Part shown: piece after piece, positions 46,620-56,680 of the stretch
How the letters are laid out: the number at the start of each line of letters is the position of its first letter
How positions within the stretch are numbered: position 1 is the stretch's first letter
Source: Clostridia bacterium
Lineage (GTDB): Bacteria; Bacillota; Clostridia; UMGS1840; HGM11507
DNA length: 64,000 nt
Assembly (NCBI GenBank): GCA_017414505.1
Contig: JAFQLQ010000012.1
Location: forward strand, 1 to 64,000
Direction: 5' to 3'
The notes under the pieces: generated by a model
What the model saw: the letters and a program-made list of their open reading frames with translations, nothing else
Databases searched by the model: none
Told to the model about the DNA's origin: nothing
Made by a program: the position numbers and the translations under genes

Positions 46620-49600
46620 TTAGTTTACACTATATATAAAAGGTGTAGCAATTAAATCCGCGCTGTTATAAAGATTAACGGGCGGATTAGGATATCCGCT
46701 GTAAGCAAATTTTATTCCTTTTATTTCTGATACATCACCGCTGGTTACTGTTATCTCATTAGCAGCAGTTATCTTCGCCGAAGCAGCATAATAAACGCCA
46801 TCTGCACCGCAAACCTCAAATCCGTTTACATTATCACTTTCGTCATTTAATTTAAGACCGCTATATACATCTTTGAATATAATTTTTGCGCTGTTTCCTG
46901 CAATTTCATAGCTTTCGGGCTGAGGGAATTTATACTGTACAGATTCATCCTCATAAACTGTTCCTTTTGCTATAAGAGCCAGTCTTTCACCAACAATTAA
47001 TTTATTGGTCGGATGGATATTTGTTTGGTTTCCTGCATCCATAATTACTGCCATTTCAGTATCCGCAGTGCTGTTTACAAACTGAAGCTGCGCTTCTCTG
47101 ATTTTTTCAAAATTCATTCCGTTATAAGGCGCAAGCTGAACAATAAAGAATGGGAAATCATAACCCCAGCGTGCTCTCCAGTCATCAAGCATAACTTTCT
47201 GCAATTCACGATAAGTGTCGGTTCTTGCATTGTTTGATTCGCCCTGATACCATATTGCACCTTTAATTTTATAAGGAATAAGCGGGTTAATCATACCGTT
47301 AAACAGTTTACCCGGATTTTTATTTTTATCAGGATAATTTATTATATCAAGACAGCCTGCAACCGAACTGTTTTCAATTGCTTCATAAGATGTCCATGCT
47401 TCCATACTTGAACCGCCGTATGCGGCAAATATTAATCCAACGGGCACATCGGCACTTTCCTTTTCGGAAAGATAAGAATTAATCTCCTTACCAAAATAGT
47501 GCCCTACTGCTGAAAATGGCAAAGCGGTTTCTTTACTGCCTTTCTTCCAGCTGCCGTTTGCAACATCTTCTTTTGCGTTATCCGAGCCTGTTCTTGTCTG
47601 ATAAAAATATCTTAAATTACTGTTGTTTAAGCTTTCTGCCTCTGCAAGAGCATTATCGGTTGAAGACAGAGGAAGCTCCATATTGGATTGTCCGGCACAC
47701 AGCCACACTTCGCCTGCAAGCACATCGTTTATCTTAAGATTTCCGCTTTTTTCGGATGAAATATTAAGAACATAAGGATTGTTTTCGGAGGAAATTGCAT
47801 CCATCTCAACACTCCAGTTACCGTTTGAATCTGCGGTAGCGGTTTTAACATCACCGTTTATTTCAACAGTTACAGTATCTTCAGGAATTGCATTTCCCCA
47901 TACAGAAAATACCTCGTTTCTCTGAATTACACAACCATCGGTAAACATAGAAGGCAGCTTAAGCGCAAGCTTTTCTATTTCTACAAATGAATCTCTGTTA
48001 GCATTTACCGGAATCTGATTTTTGTTCCATATAAATAATTTAACTTTATTTGCTTCATTATTTTTTGTATAGGTGTTTACAGGAATTTCCTGCAAGCTTT
48101 CTGCACTTTCAAGTTCCCATACCGAGCTTGATATATTCACAAGAGTACTATCCTGATATTCTGCAAAAACAACATCAAGAGTAACCTTTTCGCCGGTTTT
48201 GTTTACACCGTAAATATCATATTTACAGTTTTTTCCGGAAACAACTGTATCATCACCCATATAAACCTTAAGTGTTTCTGTACCGCTTATAGTAAATGTT
48301 TCTGAAACATTCTCACCAAGCTTAGCACCAAATACATTCTCTGTATTGGCACCAATAACAACACTGCATTCATTATAAGGAAGACACTTTGTTTTTATTT
48401 CCACGCCGGTTTGACCGGGCAGAACAGTAATATCTTCTGCGGAAATTTTTTCTCCGTTTACTGTAACGTTTTCGGCAATATTATCCTTATAGATTTCAGA
48501 TGAAAACTGAACTGTAACAACTCCGTTGTCATCAGCCGCAACCGAAGATACTTCAAAGGCGTGATTACCTGTTAAAACATAAGCGCCTATATCGTCAATA
48601 TAAGATGAACCGTTACCTCTTGTTCCAAAATATACGCTATCTACAGGAGTAGCCGCAACATCAAAAGTATAATTATCTGCAGTATATTTTTTCCCGTCAA
48701 CATAGTATGTCCAGTTCTGAACTCCGTTTACAACATCGGCAACTGCAATAATATCATACCACTGAAGCTTTTCGCTGTCATATGCAGGAAAATTTTCGCT
48801 GGTTATTGTATCACCGTTTTCGTTATGTAAGCGAGATGCAACGGCATTGTTGTAATACACCTTATAAAGACAGGCAAGAGTCTGTTTTGTAGAACCTGCA
48901 TTTACAAGGCCGATTTCACCTGCACTGATTGTTTCAAGGGAATCGCCTGCAGCAACACGCTCTTTTATAAGGATTTTGTGAGAGGCTTTGCCGTTCACTA
49001 TATTATCAAGTCCGGAAACAGAACTGAAAGCTCTGCTTATTCTTCTTATATCGGTTGTTTTTGTACTGTTTATTTTAAGAAATTTATTTTCGCCATCGTT
49101 TTCCAGTGCAAAATAATCATTTGCCTGTACCGCAGCAGATGTGGGAGCGCCTGTTTTCCAATTGGAATCAGACCAGTTCCAGTCGCTGAAATCTTCATCT
49201 GCAAGAAGATATTTTTCATCCGGAATTATGGTAGTTTTTACTACAAAATCCTTTGTGTAATCCGAGGCTAATTTAACGTTTCTTACGCCTGCTGCATCTT
49301 TTGCAATTTTAAGTGTTACAGGACTTTTTGAAAATCCTTCTGCAGGAGCAGTTATATAAATACTTCTCTGATCATCAGAAATTGCAATACGGGTTCCTGC
49401 AACAAGGGTATCATTTACGTATACATAATTCTTTATGGAATTAAATATTTCTTCAGAAAATTCAACTGTCATATTTCCGTCTTCATCCGATGTAGCCGAA
49501 ACAATCTCAAACGGAGCGGAATTTGCAACTGCATAAGCGGCAGTATCATCATAAAAGCCGTCTGCTTTTCCTGCCGCCAATGTTCTTGTGGCAAAATATA

Positions 49601-50885
49601 TTGAATTATAGTTCTTTGTTGTTAAATCGGTAGTATAGCTATCCTTTGTGTAGGCTGTTCCATCAACATAATATGTCCATTTAGCAACACCGTTTACAAC
49701 ATCGGCAACTGCCATAACATCATGCCATACAATTTTGGATGAATCATATGGTGCAAAAACTGATGAACCTAAATCATTGGTGGATGTATTGTTATGGAAA
49801 CGGGCTGAAATAGCACCTGTTGACCCCTGACAAAGCTGGAAGGATCTGAATGTATCAGAAAAGCTTGAGCCGGATGTAACGGAAAATCCGAATTCGCAGG
49901 GAGCAGACCAGCAGTTTGCACCACCGGAGGCAAGACGTGTTTTGATAATCATTTTGTAAGTTCCGTCGTAAATTTCATCAAAACTTTTATCGGAATACTG
50001 TGCAATACGGTTGAAAACAGCCGCTGTTCCTTCTGATGTAATGTTGAAATAAGGATTTTCACCGTCAATATGGCTGTATCTTGCATCGTCTGTAATTTTG
50101 GCGTTTATACGATACCATGGAGTTGCATTCCAGTTCCAATTGCTGAATGTATCATAAGGCACAATTTCCGTTCTTTCAGAAACGGCGTCAGCGCTTGTAA
50201 TACTGATATCAATATTATCAAAGCATCCGTTTCCAAGTTCACGGGTTGCAAAATAAACACTCTGTTTATCGCTCATTGTACAGGTGTAAGTGGAATTTGT
50301 ATAAGGTGTTCCGTCAATATAGAAAGTCCATAACGCAGTATTGTTTGTAACATCTGCAACCGCCTTTATCTTATGCCATTCAACCGCATTTTCTGTGCAG
50401 GCAATCTGTGCAGATGTAGACGTACCTGCAAAAAGATATGCACTTGCACGGGTGGGATTAGCAGAAGCACCCTGCTTAAATTCCATCAGTCTGAAATTGG
50501 TATTACTTCCGTTTACCAGATACCCAAGTCCAACTTCAACCGAAGTCGACCATTTTGTTGCTCCCGCAAACGCAACATCTGCAGAAATAACCATCTGATA
50601 ATCCGTTAAAGCAGTTGAAAAATTTTTATGCATAGCTCTCATCGCATTTGCTGCGTTGGGGCTGATTTTAAGATATGAATTTGAACCGGAAGTTTCAAGG
50701 CTGTAATAAGATGTAGCGGGAACACTTCCGCCGGTAAGCAACGTGCTCCACCCGTTTCTTGTGGTTGTCCAGTTGCTGAAATCTTCATAAACAACATTCT
50801 CTGTGGATGCAAAAGCCGAAACAGGTGTAATTGAAATTAATATTGCTAAAAATAAAACTGTCATTTTTTTCAACAAAGTTTTCAT
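46620..50885 (-). CDS. Large modular secreted sialate-O-acetylesterase-like protein
   Basis: A 1421-residue exported protein. It has a signal peptide (1-26), then three related about 210-residue modules (about 30-230, 240-460, 565-775). Each begins with a DFSNW/DFSDW motif, contains WYDI.AVADV..G...W.YYVDG, and ends in a YFATR/YFGTR strand, which suggests laminin-G-like jelly rolls. Two small Ig-like domains (about 463-560, 776-872) and another beta domain follow. The C-terminal 445 residues are an SGNH/SASA-type esterase domain with nucleophile GQSNMELPL (Ser near 1067), YQGESN, and catalytic His in IHPTNK (near 1291). It should remove O-acetyl groups from a polysaccharide or glycan. No S-layer or sortase anchor was seen. 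Confidence 0.85.
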   Translation of the reverse strand: MKTLLKKMTVLFLAILISITPVSAFASTENVVYEDFSNWTTTRNGWSTLLTGGSVPATSYYSLETSGSNSYLKISPNAANAMRAMHKNFSTALTDYQMVISADVAFAGATKWSTSVEVGLGYLVNGSNTNFRLMEFKQGASANPTRASAYLFAGTSTSAQIACTENAVEWHKIKAVADVTNNTALWTFYIDGTPYTNSTYTCTMSDKQSVYFATRELGNGCFDNIDISITSADAVSERTEIVPYDTFSNWNWNATPWYRINAKITDDARYSHIDGENPYFNITSEGTAAVFNRIAQYSDKSFDEIYDGTYKMIIKTRLASGGANCWSAPCEFGFSVTSGSSFSDTFRSFQLCQGSTGAISARFHNNTSTNDLGSSVFAPYDSSKIVWHDVMAVADVVNGVAKWTYYVDGTAYTKDSYTTDLTTKNYNSIYFATRTLAAGKADGFYDDTAAYAVANSAPFEIVSATSDEDGNMTVEFSEEIFNSIKNYVYVNDTLVAGTRIAISDDQRSIYITAPAEGFSKSPVTLKIAKDAAGVRNVKLASDYTKDFVVKTTIIPDEKYLLADEDFSDWNWSDSNWKTGAPTSAAVQANDYFALENDGENKFLKINSTKTTDIRRISRAFSSVSGLDNIVNGKASHKILIKERVAAGDSLETISAGEIGLVNAGSTKQTLACLYKVYYNNAVASRLHNENGDTITSENFPAYDSEKLQWYDIIAVADVVNGVQNWTYYVDGKKYTADNYTFDVAATPVDSVYFGTRGNGSSYIDDIGAYVLTGNHAFEVSSVAADDNGVVTVQFSSEIYKDNIAENVTVNGEKISAEDITVLPGQTGVEIKTKCLPYNECSVVIGANTENVFGAKLGENVSETFTISGTETLKVYMGDDTVVSGKNCKYDIYGVNKTGEKVTLDVVFAEYQDSTLVNISSSVWELESAESLQEIPVNTYTKNNEANKVKLFIWNKNQIPVNANRDSFVEIEKLALKLPSMFTDGCVIQRNEVFSVWGNAIPEDTVTVEINGDVKTATADSNGNWSVEMDAISSENNPYVLNISSEKSGNLKINDVLAGEVWLCAGQSNMELPLSSTDNALAEAESLNNSNLRYFYQTRTGSDNAKEDVANGSWKKGSKETALPFSAVGHYFGKEINSYLSEKESADVPVGLIFAAYGGSSMEAWTSYEAIENSSVAGCLDIINYPDKNKNPGKLFNGMINPLIPYKIKGAIWYQGESNNARTDTYRELQKVMLDDWRARWGYDFPFFIVQLAPYNGMNFEKIREAQLQFVNSTADTEMAVIMDAGNQTNIHPTNKLIVGERLALIAKGTVYEDESVQYKFPQPESYEIAGNSAKIIFKDVYSGLKLNDESDNVNGFEVCGADGVYYAASAKITAANEITVTSGDVSEIKGIKFAYSGYPNPPVNLYNSADLIATPFIYSVN

Positions 50886-50887
50886 AA

Positions 50888-52582
50888 TTATTCTCCTCTT
50901 TCGTATTGTGAAATACCTGTATTAATTTTTTTAATTACTTCCATATCGAATTTCGGTTCTCTCTCAAAAGTATATAACCCGTTTGTTTCCTGTTCCACAT
51001 CATAAAGCTGTGTATAGCAGAAACCGAAAATTCTGTCACAATTAAGAATCATAGTGGTAAGGGCATTATATCTTTCAAGAAATTCTTCCATTGTTTTGGG
51101 AGCATTTCCGTAGCCCCAACCATCATAATTCTCATTAACCCATTTTATTCCCCCGTACTCGCTGAAAAATACGGGACCGCCATCATAATTTTTACAGGAT
51201 TTGAAATCAAGCTTATTTTCAGCCTTTAAAAGTTCAAGCCTTTTTGTTAAAATCTCTGCATCCTGCAAATAATTATGTACATCAAAAATATCTGTTTTCA
51301 CGTGATTCCAGCCACTTGCATCAATGCAGGGACGTGTGTAATCAAGTGCCTTTGTATAGTCATAAACAGAGCTTATAAGGGTAGGAAGCTGATTATCGGG
51401 AGTTTCATTAAAGGGAATCCATCCAACTATTGCAGGATGGTTAAAATCTCTTTCAACCGCTTCCTTCCATTCTCCGAAATATGTTGTTATACTCTCAGGG
51501 GAAGAATGGTCAAAGCCCCAGTTTCCGTATTCTCCCCACACAATATAGCCCAATTTATCACAGTGATATAAAAATCTCGGTTCAAATACTTTCTGATGAA
51601 GTCTTGCACCGTTAAAGCCTGCTTCAAGCGAAATTTCTATATCCTTTTTCAAAGCAGCCTCATCAGGAGCAGTATAAATGCCGTCCTTATAATACCCCTG
51701 GTCAAGAACAGTTCTCTGAAAAACTTTTTTTCCGTTTATAAGCACCTTATATCCGTCGATTTCAATATTTCTCATACCGAAATAGCTTGACACTTCATCA
51801 TCACCGAATGTAAGCTTCAAATCATAAATTCTCCCGCATAAGGGTTCCCATAAATAAAGATTATCAAGCTTTAACGATGCCCTTAAAATGCCTGTTTTTG
51901 CCTTAACAGATACGTTCCCCTGAATTTTCCCCTCGTAAGATGCCTCTGCGGTAAAAATTCCGCTGCCATAAACTTCTGCCTCAATATTTAAAACAGAATT
52001 TTCAATATCGGGATAGTATTTAACATTTTTAATATAATTTTCCGGCACATATTCGAGCCACACGGTTTGCCATATTCCCGTAGTTCTTGTGTACATACAT
52101 TTGTAGGAAAAATGCTTATCAGACTGTTTACCGCTTGGCTGCTTTGGATTTCTTGTATCATCCATTGCGTAAACAACAAGCTCATTTGCCCCGTCTTTTA
52201 AAAATCCGGTAATGTCAAATTTAAAAGGTGTATATCCGCCTTTATGAATTCCGGCAAGCGTGCCGTTTACAAACACGCTTGCCTCATAATCAACTGCACC
52301 GAAATTTATAAAAGTTCTGCCGTTTTTCCATTCTTCGGGCACTGTAAAATTTCTTCTGTACCACACCGCACCGGCAAAATCCTTTATGCCAACACCGGAA
52401 AGCTCACTTTCCATGCAAAACGGTACTGTTATTTTCCGGGAAAATTCTTTGTTTTTGTACCAGTCGCAGTCCTTGCCGTTATTGGCATAATCAATTTCAA
52501 AATCCCATTCGCCATTTAAATTAATCCAGTTTTTTCTCTCAAACTGCGGATTGGGATATTCTATTCTCGGTATGCTTTTCAT
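50888..52582 (-). CDS. GH2 family glycoside hydrolase
   Basis: A 564-residue enzyme without a signal peptide. It has an N-terminal sugar-binding jelly roll (NLNGEWDFEIDY, AVWYRRNFTVP, VNGTLAGIHKGGYTPF), a beta-sandwich domain, and a TIM barrel. The acid/base Glu393 is in GWIPFNETPDN and the nucleophile Glu475 in VFFSEYGG. It is shorter than LacZ and closest in layout to beta-galactosidase/beta-glucuronidase types; the sugar specificity cannot be told. It probably acts on imported oligosaccharides. It lies 2 bases after the large modular hydrolase. Confidence 0.9.
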   Translation of the reverse strand: MKSIPRIEYPNPQFERKNWINLNGEWDFEIDYANNGKDCDWYKNKEFSRKITVPFCMESELSGVGIKDFAGAVWYRRNFTVPEEWKNGRTFINFGAVDYEASVFVNGTLAGIHKGGYTPFKFDITGFLKDGANELVVYAMDDTRNPKQPSGKQSDKHFSYKCMYTRTTGIWQTVWLEYVPENYIKNVKYYPDIENSVLNIEAEVYGSGIFTAEASYEGKIQGNVSVKAKTGILRASLKLDNLYLWEPLCGRIYDLKLTFGDDEVSSYFGMRNIEIDGYKVLINGKKVFQRTVLDQGYYKDGIYTAPDEAALKKDIEISLEAGFNGARLHQKVFEPRFLYHCDKLGYIVWGEYGNWGFDHSSPESITTYFGEWKEAVERDFNHPAIVGWIPFNETPDNQLPTLISSVYDYTKALDYTRPCIDASGWNHVKTDIFDVHNYLQDAEILTKRLELLKAENKLDFKSCKNYDGGPVFFSEYGGIKWVNENYDGWGYGNAPKTMEEFLERYNALTTMILNCDRIFGFCYTQLYDVEQETNGLYTFEREPKFDMEVIKKINTGISQYERGE

Positions 52583-52584
52583 TT

Positions 52585-54381
52585 TTACTCCTCGTCAAAA
52601 TAATCCATTAATTCATACACATTATATGTAATTTCCTTAATTCCGTCTGCAAGGTCGCTGTAAATATTAAGATTCATATCGTAAAGACCTTTATTGCTAT
52701 CGTCATCATCACGATATTTAAACCAGTTAAAGCCTACACAATCCTTGCATTCAAGAAGTTTAAGTGCATAATTCTGATAAAATGCCGCTCTGTCTTTCTG
52801 AGTTTTACAGGTCCATCCCCAACCATCGGTGTTGCCGAATCCGGTATCTTCACCCTTTGCATAAAATTCGGTTATCATGAAAGGCTTGCCTGACCACTCT
52901 GCAATCTCAGTAAGTGTATAGCTTTCGGGCGTCCACACTCTGTAATAGTTAATTGAAATTACATCGCAGTATCTGCCGGTTGCTTTCATAATTCCGCTTG
53001 ATTCATAACTGCTGTATTTGTTTCTTACTCCAAAATAAAGAGTGTCAGGGAAATATTTTCTTATACTCTTTGATACAACCTTGTAATATCTGTCATATAC
53101 AAATTCCTTAAAGCTTTCACGCATAATATCAGTTATCCCGGAAGTATCAATATTGCTTGTTCCCATATAATTTGCATACCATTTACATGCAACCTCATAC
53201 GGAATTTTATTTATAGCAATAGTGTTATCAAGCGCAAGATATGCATCCAGCATTTTGTGTATGCCGGGAAGCTCGTTATCACTTGCAAATCCTAAAATAT
53301 ATTTTTCATTAGGAAGAGATTTTTTAAGAGAGGACATATAAGTTTCGCAGTAACTTTCAAAATCTCTTTCAAAAACATAAAGAATATTAGAACCGCAGGA
53401 AAGTGCGTTGCCATCGGCAGAAAGTTTTAGCGACGGATCCTCCTGAACTTTTTTCTTAAGATAATTTGAAAGCAGATTTACGGTTATAATCTGTCCGAGA
53501 TTTTTAGTTCTGTCGGAAGATGCAGTAAGCTTGTTGTAGGATGACCATCCGCTTTCTGTAAAGCCAAGCTGATTTTTAAGTTCATCAGCTGTGTCTGCTC
53601 CCCACTGATTAAGAGCCTCTTCATTGCCTAAAGAAGGATATTTTGAATAAATTCCATTAAGCTCATTTGCAGTTGAGCCCTGAGAAACATTGGATATACC
53701 TATACCGTAAAATTCGTTTCCGTCGGGATCCACAAAAACAGATCTTCCGTTTTCATTTTTTGTAATGTAATATTTACCTGTTGCTGTATATGATTTATTG
53801 CTGTTTCCACCGAAATCATCGCGGTTTGAAAGAGAAGTTAACGGAGTAAAACCGCTAAGGTCATCTATTCCTCTTGTGGCAAAGCTTAAATATGATGTTG
53901 AAGAAGCATTGAACTTGGCTTCAACTGTTTTTGAATATTCCGAAGAATCGTCTTTTATCACTTCTGCAGCCGAACCTTCAGGTATAACAACAAGACGTGT
54001 TCTTGCTCCGTTAAAAACGGCTTCTCCACCGCTTACATAAGAAATGGAAGTTTCAAGGTAATTGGTTGCGGATTTCAACGCATTTGTCACATCAAAATAA
54101 TAATATTTGTTATTGAAATTAACACTCTGCTGTTCTCCGTTTAAAGAAACAATGTTTCCTCCGTTTTTAACAGATGAACAGTAAACCTTAATATATGCTT
54201 CTTTGATATTTGAGTTAAGAGCTGAAATATCAAATTTCAAAGCTCCGGAAGAGGAGTTTTTCACAGAAAACTCCCCTTGCTGAAGCATTTCGGTTACTTC
54301 AATAATATCATTGCTTACTTTATAGGTATAAGGATTATTTCCAATATACTCTATTTTGCCTGCGCCGGACTGAGCCAGCAA
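52585..54381 (-). CDS. C-terminal (catalytic) part of a TGA-interrupted secreted glycoside hydrolase
   Basis: A 598-residue open frame that continues in the same reading frame as 54391-56652 after one TGA. The apparent TTG start at 54381 has no ribosome site and the product would have no signal peptide, so it is not a convincing separate gene. It begins in a beta-sandwich domain (about 20-160), followed by a clan-A-like TIM barrel that opens VFVDPDGNEFYGIGIS and carries candidate catalytic glutamates in FASDNELPG and PFMITEFYAKG. The look recalls GH50/GH86 agarase-like enzymes, but this is weak and the family is not assigned. Its stop is 2 bases from the GH2 start. Confidence 0.75.
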   Translation of the reverse strand: MLAQSGAGKIEYIGNNPYTYKVSNDIIEVTEMLQQGEFSVKNSSSGALKFDISALNSNIKEAYIKVYCSSVKNGGNIVSLNGEQQSVNFNNKYYYFDVTNALKSATNYLETSISYVSGGEAVFNGARTRLVVIPEGSAAEVIKDDSSEYSKTVEAKFNASSTSYLSFATRGIDDLSGFTPLTSLSNRDDFGGNSNKSYTATGKYYITKNENGRSVFVDPDGNEFYGIGISNVSQGSTANELNGIYSKYPSLGNEEALNQWGADTADELKNQLGFTESGWSSYNKLTASSDRTKNLGQIITVNLLSNYLKKKVQEDPSLKLSADGNALSCGSNILYVFERDFESYCETYMSSLKKSLPNEKYILGFASDNELPGIHKMLDAYLALDNTIAINKIPYEVACKWYANYMGTSNIDTSGITDIMRESFKEFVYDRYYKVVSKSIRKYFPDTLYFGVRNKYSSYESSGIMKATGRYCDVISINYYRVWTPESYTLTEIAEWSGKPFMITEFYAKGEDTGFGNTDGWGWTCKTQKDRAAFYQNYALKLLECKDCVGFNWFKYRDDDDSNKGLYDMNLNIYSDLADGIKEITYNVYELMDYFDEE

Positions 54382-54390
54382 CTGTGAAGT

Positions 54391-56652
54391 TCACAAACCA
54401 TCATCAAGACCTGCTTCATTTACTTCGTTGATATCAAAATAGCTTCCGTCTGTAACAAGATACGGTACACCGGTATAAGCATCCCATACAAACAATTTAA
54501 CATCGTCATAAGCTTCTTCGGCAGTAAAGGAAGGTGTTGCATTTACTGTGCCGGAAGATGCATTTATGGTAAGCGGCTGACTTTCTACGTTAACAAGAAC
54601 ACCGTCAGAATAGCCTGCAAGAATAACATTTGCATTCTGGCTGATTCCTGTTCTGTTTGATGTACTTAAATTAATTTTGTATTCAAGATTTTCATAAACT
54701 ATATCATTTGAAACATAAACCTGAACATCCGATGTATCAACAGTACCAAGAGAATTTATTGAACAGCTGTAATCTTCTAAAAGATAACTTCCCATTGCAC
54801 TCTTAGCACCTGCTTTTATTGTAAGCGGATAGTAGAAACCGTACATATAGTTGTAAGCAGGTTTTTTAAGGATAAGCTTGGTTTTTGTATCATCTATAAC
54901 CATTCTTGAATCTGCAACAGTTTTATTGTTCCAAAGAATATAATCTTTTACTTCGTTTGTAATTTCAGTTGAGAATGTAATTACAACATCCTGATCATCG
55001 GTTGTAACATTAAGAACTTCAAAATCGGGAGCATTATCTGTAATATAGATTTCAAGATTATCAAACAGAGCTTCGCTGGTTCTCTGACCAAACTGAACCG
55101 AATTTATTGTACTTGCAGGAGTATAAGTGAACGCTGTTTCTCCCTCAACCTTTTCTCCGTTTAAATAATAATTCCATATTCCGTTTCCGCCGGAAACATC
55201 GCCAACTATAAGAACATCTATCCATTCACCGGGATCAACCTGAAATTCAGGGAAAGATGCTTCAGAATGTACTTTAGGTGATACTTTACCATTTTCAAGA
55301 GCAATAAATTCAAACAGTTTCTTATCTGTTGATGCACCTGCAGCAGTAGAAATTTCAGCCAGACCGGATGTTGTATCTGCACTTACTCCAACCTTTGCTT
55401 TTATAAGAAGCTTGTAATTTCCTGTTGCCATAAGAGTCTGAATATCAGAGGATGCAAATTTATTTATTCTGTACATACCACCCTGAGGGCTGCGAAGAAT
55501 TTTAAGATATTTATTTCCGTCTTCTTCTGTTACAAGTTCAAATCTGTCAGCATGTGTAGGAATAACTCCTGCTGTTCCGTTTGTCCAGTTATTAACGGTT
55601 GTGCTCCAGTTGGAGAAATCTTCATAAGGAGCCCATGTGTATCTTTTAAGAGATGCATCGTATCTGATGCCGGAAGATGCAGAACCCCATACATCATAAA
55701 GTCCGTCGTCAAGAACAACATTTTTAAGTGTTCCGTTAAAGGGAACTTCAACAGCTTTTCTGCCGGGAAGAATTGTTACGCTGTTTGCATTAACATAGTT
55801 TCCGTTCACTTTAATTCCGGATTTAATATCGTTTAAAACCTCGGTTGCAAAATTCATTGTAATTTTTCCGTTTGCATAGTCAACAGAAGTCATTTCATAA
55901 CCGATTTTTCCACCGCTTACAAGCACGCTTGTCATTTTAAAATTATCGAATTTTGCCTGTGTTCCTGCAACACTTCCCGGTGAAACTCTTAATCTTAAAC
56001 CGGTTGTATTTCTGGGAGTATTTCCTGTAAAGGTTGCTGTTCCCACATTAACACCATTGATATAATAATCAACACCTGCACCATCGTTGTGAAGGTTTAT
56101 CATAACATCAACCCATGTACCTGCCGCAACATTGCTTAAAACCTTTGTAGCAGGCTCATTACGGTTACCAAGAACGTTTCCTGTGGAAGGATTGGTTGCT
56201 GATGTCACGTCGTGAACATATACATCGAAGGTGCTTGTTGAGTTGGATTTAAGCTGAACAAGATGTGTTGCAGCACTGTATCCGTTTGCGTCATTAACAA
56301 GATAAATCTGTGATGTAACATCGGATGCAGCAATAGAATCAAGAGTCATTCTTGTTTTTATCACATGGTCGTTACTTCTCATAGCCAGAATTGTATTGGA
56401 ATTTGATGTATCGGACCAGTCTGCAGAAGAATCAAGCTTTGAAAAATGAATAACTCTTCCCATAGCATTTGCAGCAGTTCCTGTCATAGTAAGCACCCCA
56501 CTGCTTACAGTACCTGCGCCACTCCATCCTTCAGAACCATAAAAAGTTCCGCCGATAACTTCTGTTACAGTTGCCGCACCAACAGTTGCCGGAATAACCA
56601 GCATGCTGATTAACATAGCCATTACCAGGCTTAAAGACATAATTTTTTTCAT
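54391..56652 (-). CDS. N-terminal (binding-module) part of the TGA-interrupted secreted glycoside hydrolase
   Basis: A 753-residue frame with a signal peptide (1-26, ending VGA). It has a laminin-G-like module (about 30-245), a small Ig-like domain (about 250-345), a second DFSNW-type module (about 350-560), an Ig-like domain (about 565-665), and a beta domain (about 670-745) ending at TGA 54393-54391. The same order of modules precedes the catalytic domain in the 1421-residue protein at 46620-50885, and here the catalytic domain follows in frame after the TGA. Without readthrough, a secreted protein with only binding modules would be made. A nonsense mutation, assembly error or recoding could explain it. 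Confidence 0.8.
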   Translation of the reverse strand: MKKIMSLSLVMAMLISMLVIPATVGAATVTEVIGGTFYGSEGWSGAGTVSSGVLTMTGTAANAMGRVIHFSKLDSSADWSDTSNSNTILAMRSNDHVIKTRMTLDSIAASDVTSQIYLVNDANGYSAATHLVQLKSNSTSTFDVYVHDVTSATNPSTGNVLGNRNEPATKVLSNVAAGTWVDVMINLHNDGAGVDYYINGVNVGTATFTGNTPRNTTGLRLRVSPGSVAGTQAKFDNFKMTSVLVSGGKIGYEMTSVDYANGKITMNFATEVLNDIKSGIKVNGNYVNANSVTILPGRKAVEVPFNGTLKNVVLDDGLYDVWGSASSGIRYDASLKRYTWAPYEDFSNWSTTVNNWTNGTAGVIPTHADRFELVTEEDGNKYLKILRSPQGGMYRINKFASSDIQTLMATGNYKLLIKAKVGVSADTTSGLAEISTAAGASTDKKLFEFIALENGKVSPKVHSEASFPEFQVDPGEWIDVLIVGDVSGGNGIWNYYLNGEKVEGETAFTYTPASTINSVQFGQRTSEALFDNLEIYITDNAPDFEVLNVTTDDQDVVITFSTEITNEVKDYILWNNKTVADSRMVIDDTKTKLILKKPAYNYMYGFYYPLTIKAGAKSAMGSYLLEDYSCSINSLGTVDTSDVQVYVSNDIVYENLEYKINLSTSNRTGISQNANVILAGYSDGVLVNVESQPLTINASSGTVNATPSFTAEEAYDDVKLFVWDAYTGVPYLVTDGSYFDINEVNEAGLDDGL

Positions 56653-56680
56653 AGTTTTTTTCTCTCCTTTTATAATTTTA

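Noticed and set aside
52585..54381. Independent gene starting at the TTG at 54381
   Set aside because: There is no ribosome site, no signal peptide, and the frame is continuous with the upstream half apart from one TGA. It is treated as part of one interrupted gene.
54375..54400. CRP-like palindrome TGTGAA-C-TTCACA as a regulatory site
   Set aside because: It lies deep inside a coding frame with no promoter nearby. A chance palindrome around the stop codon is more likely.
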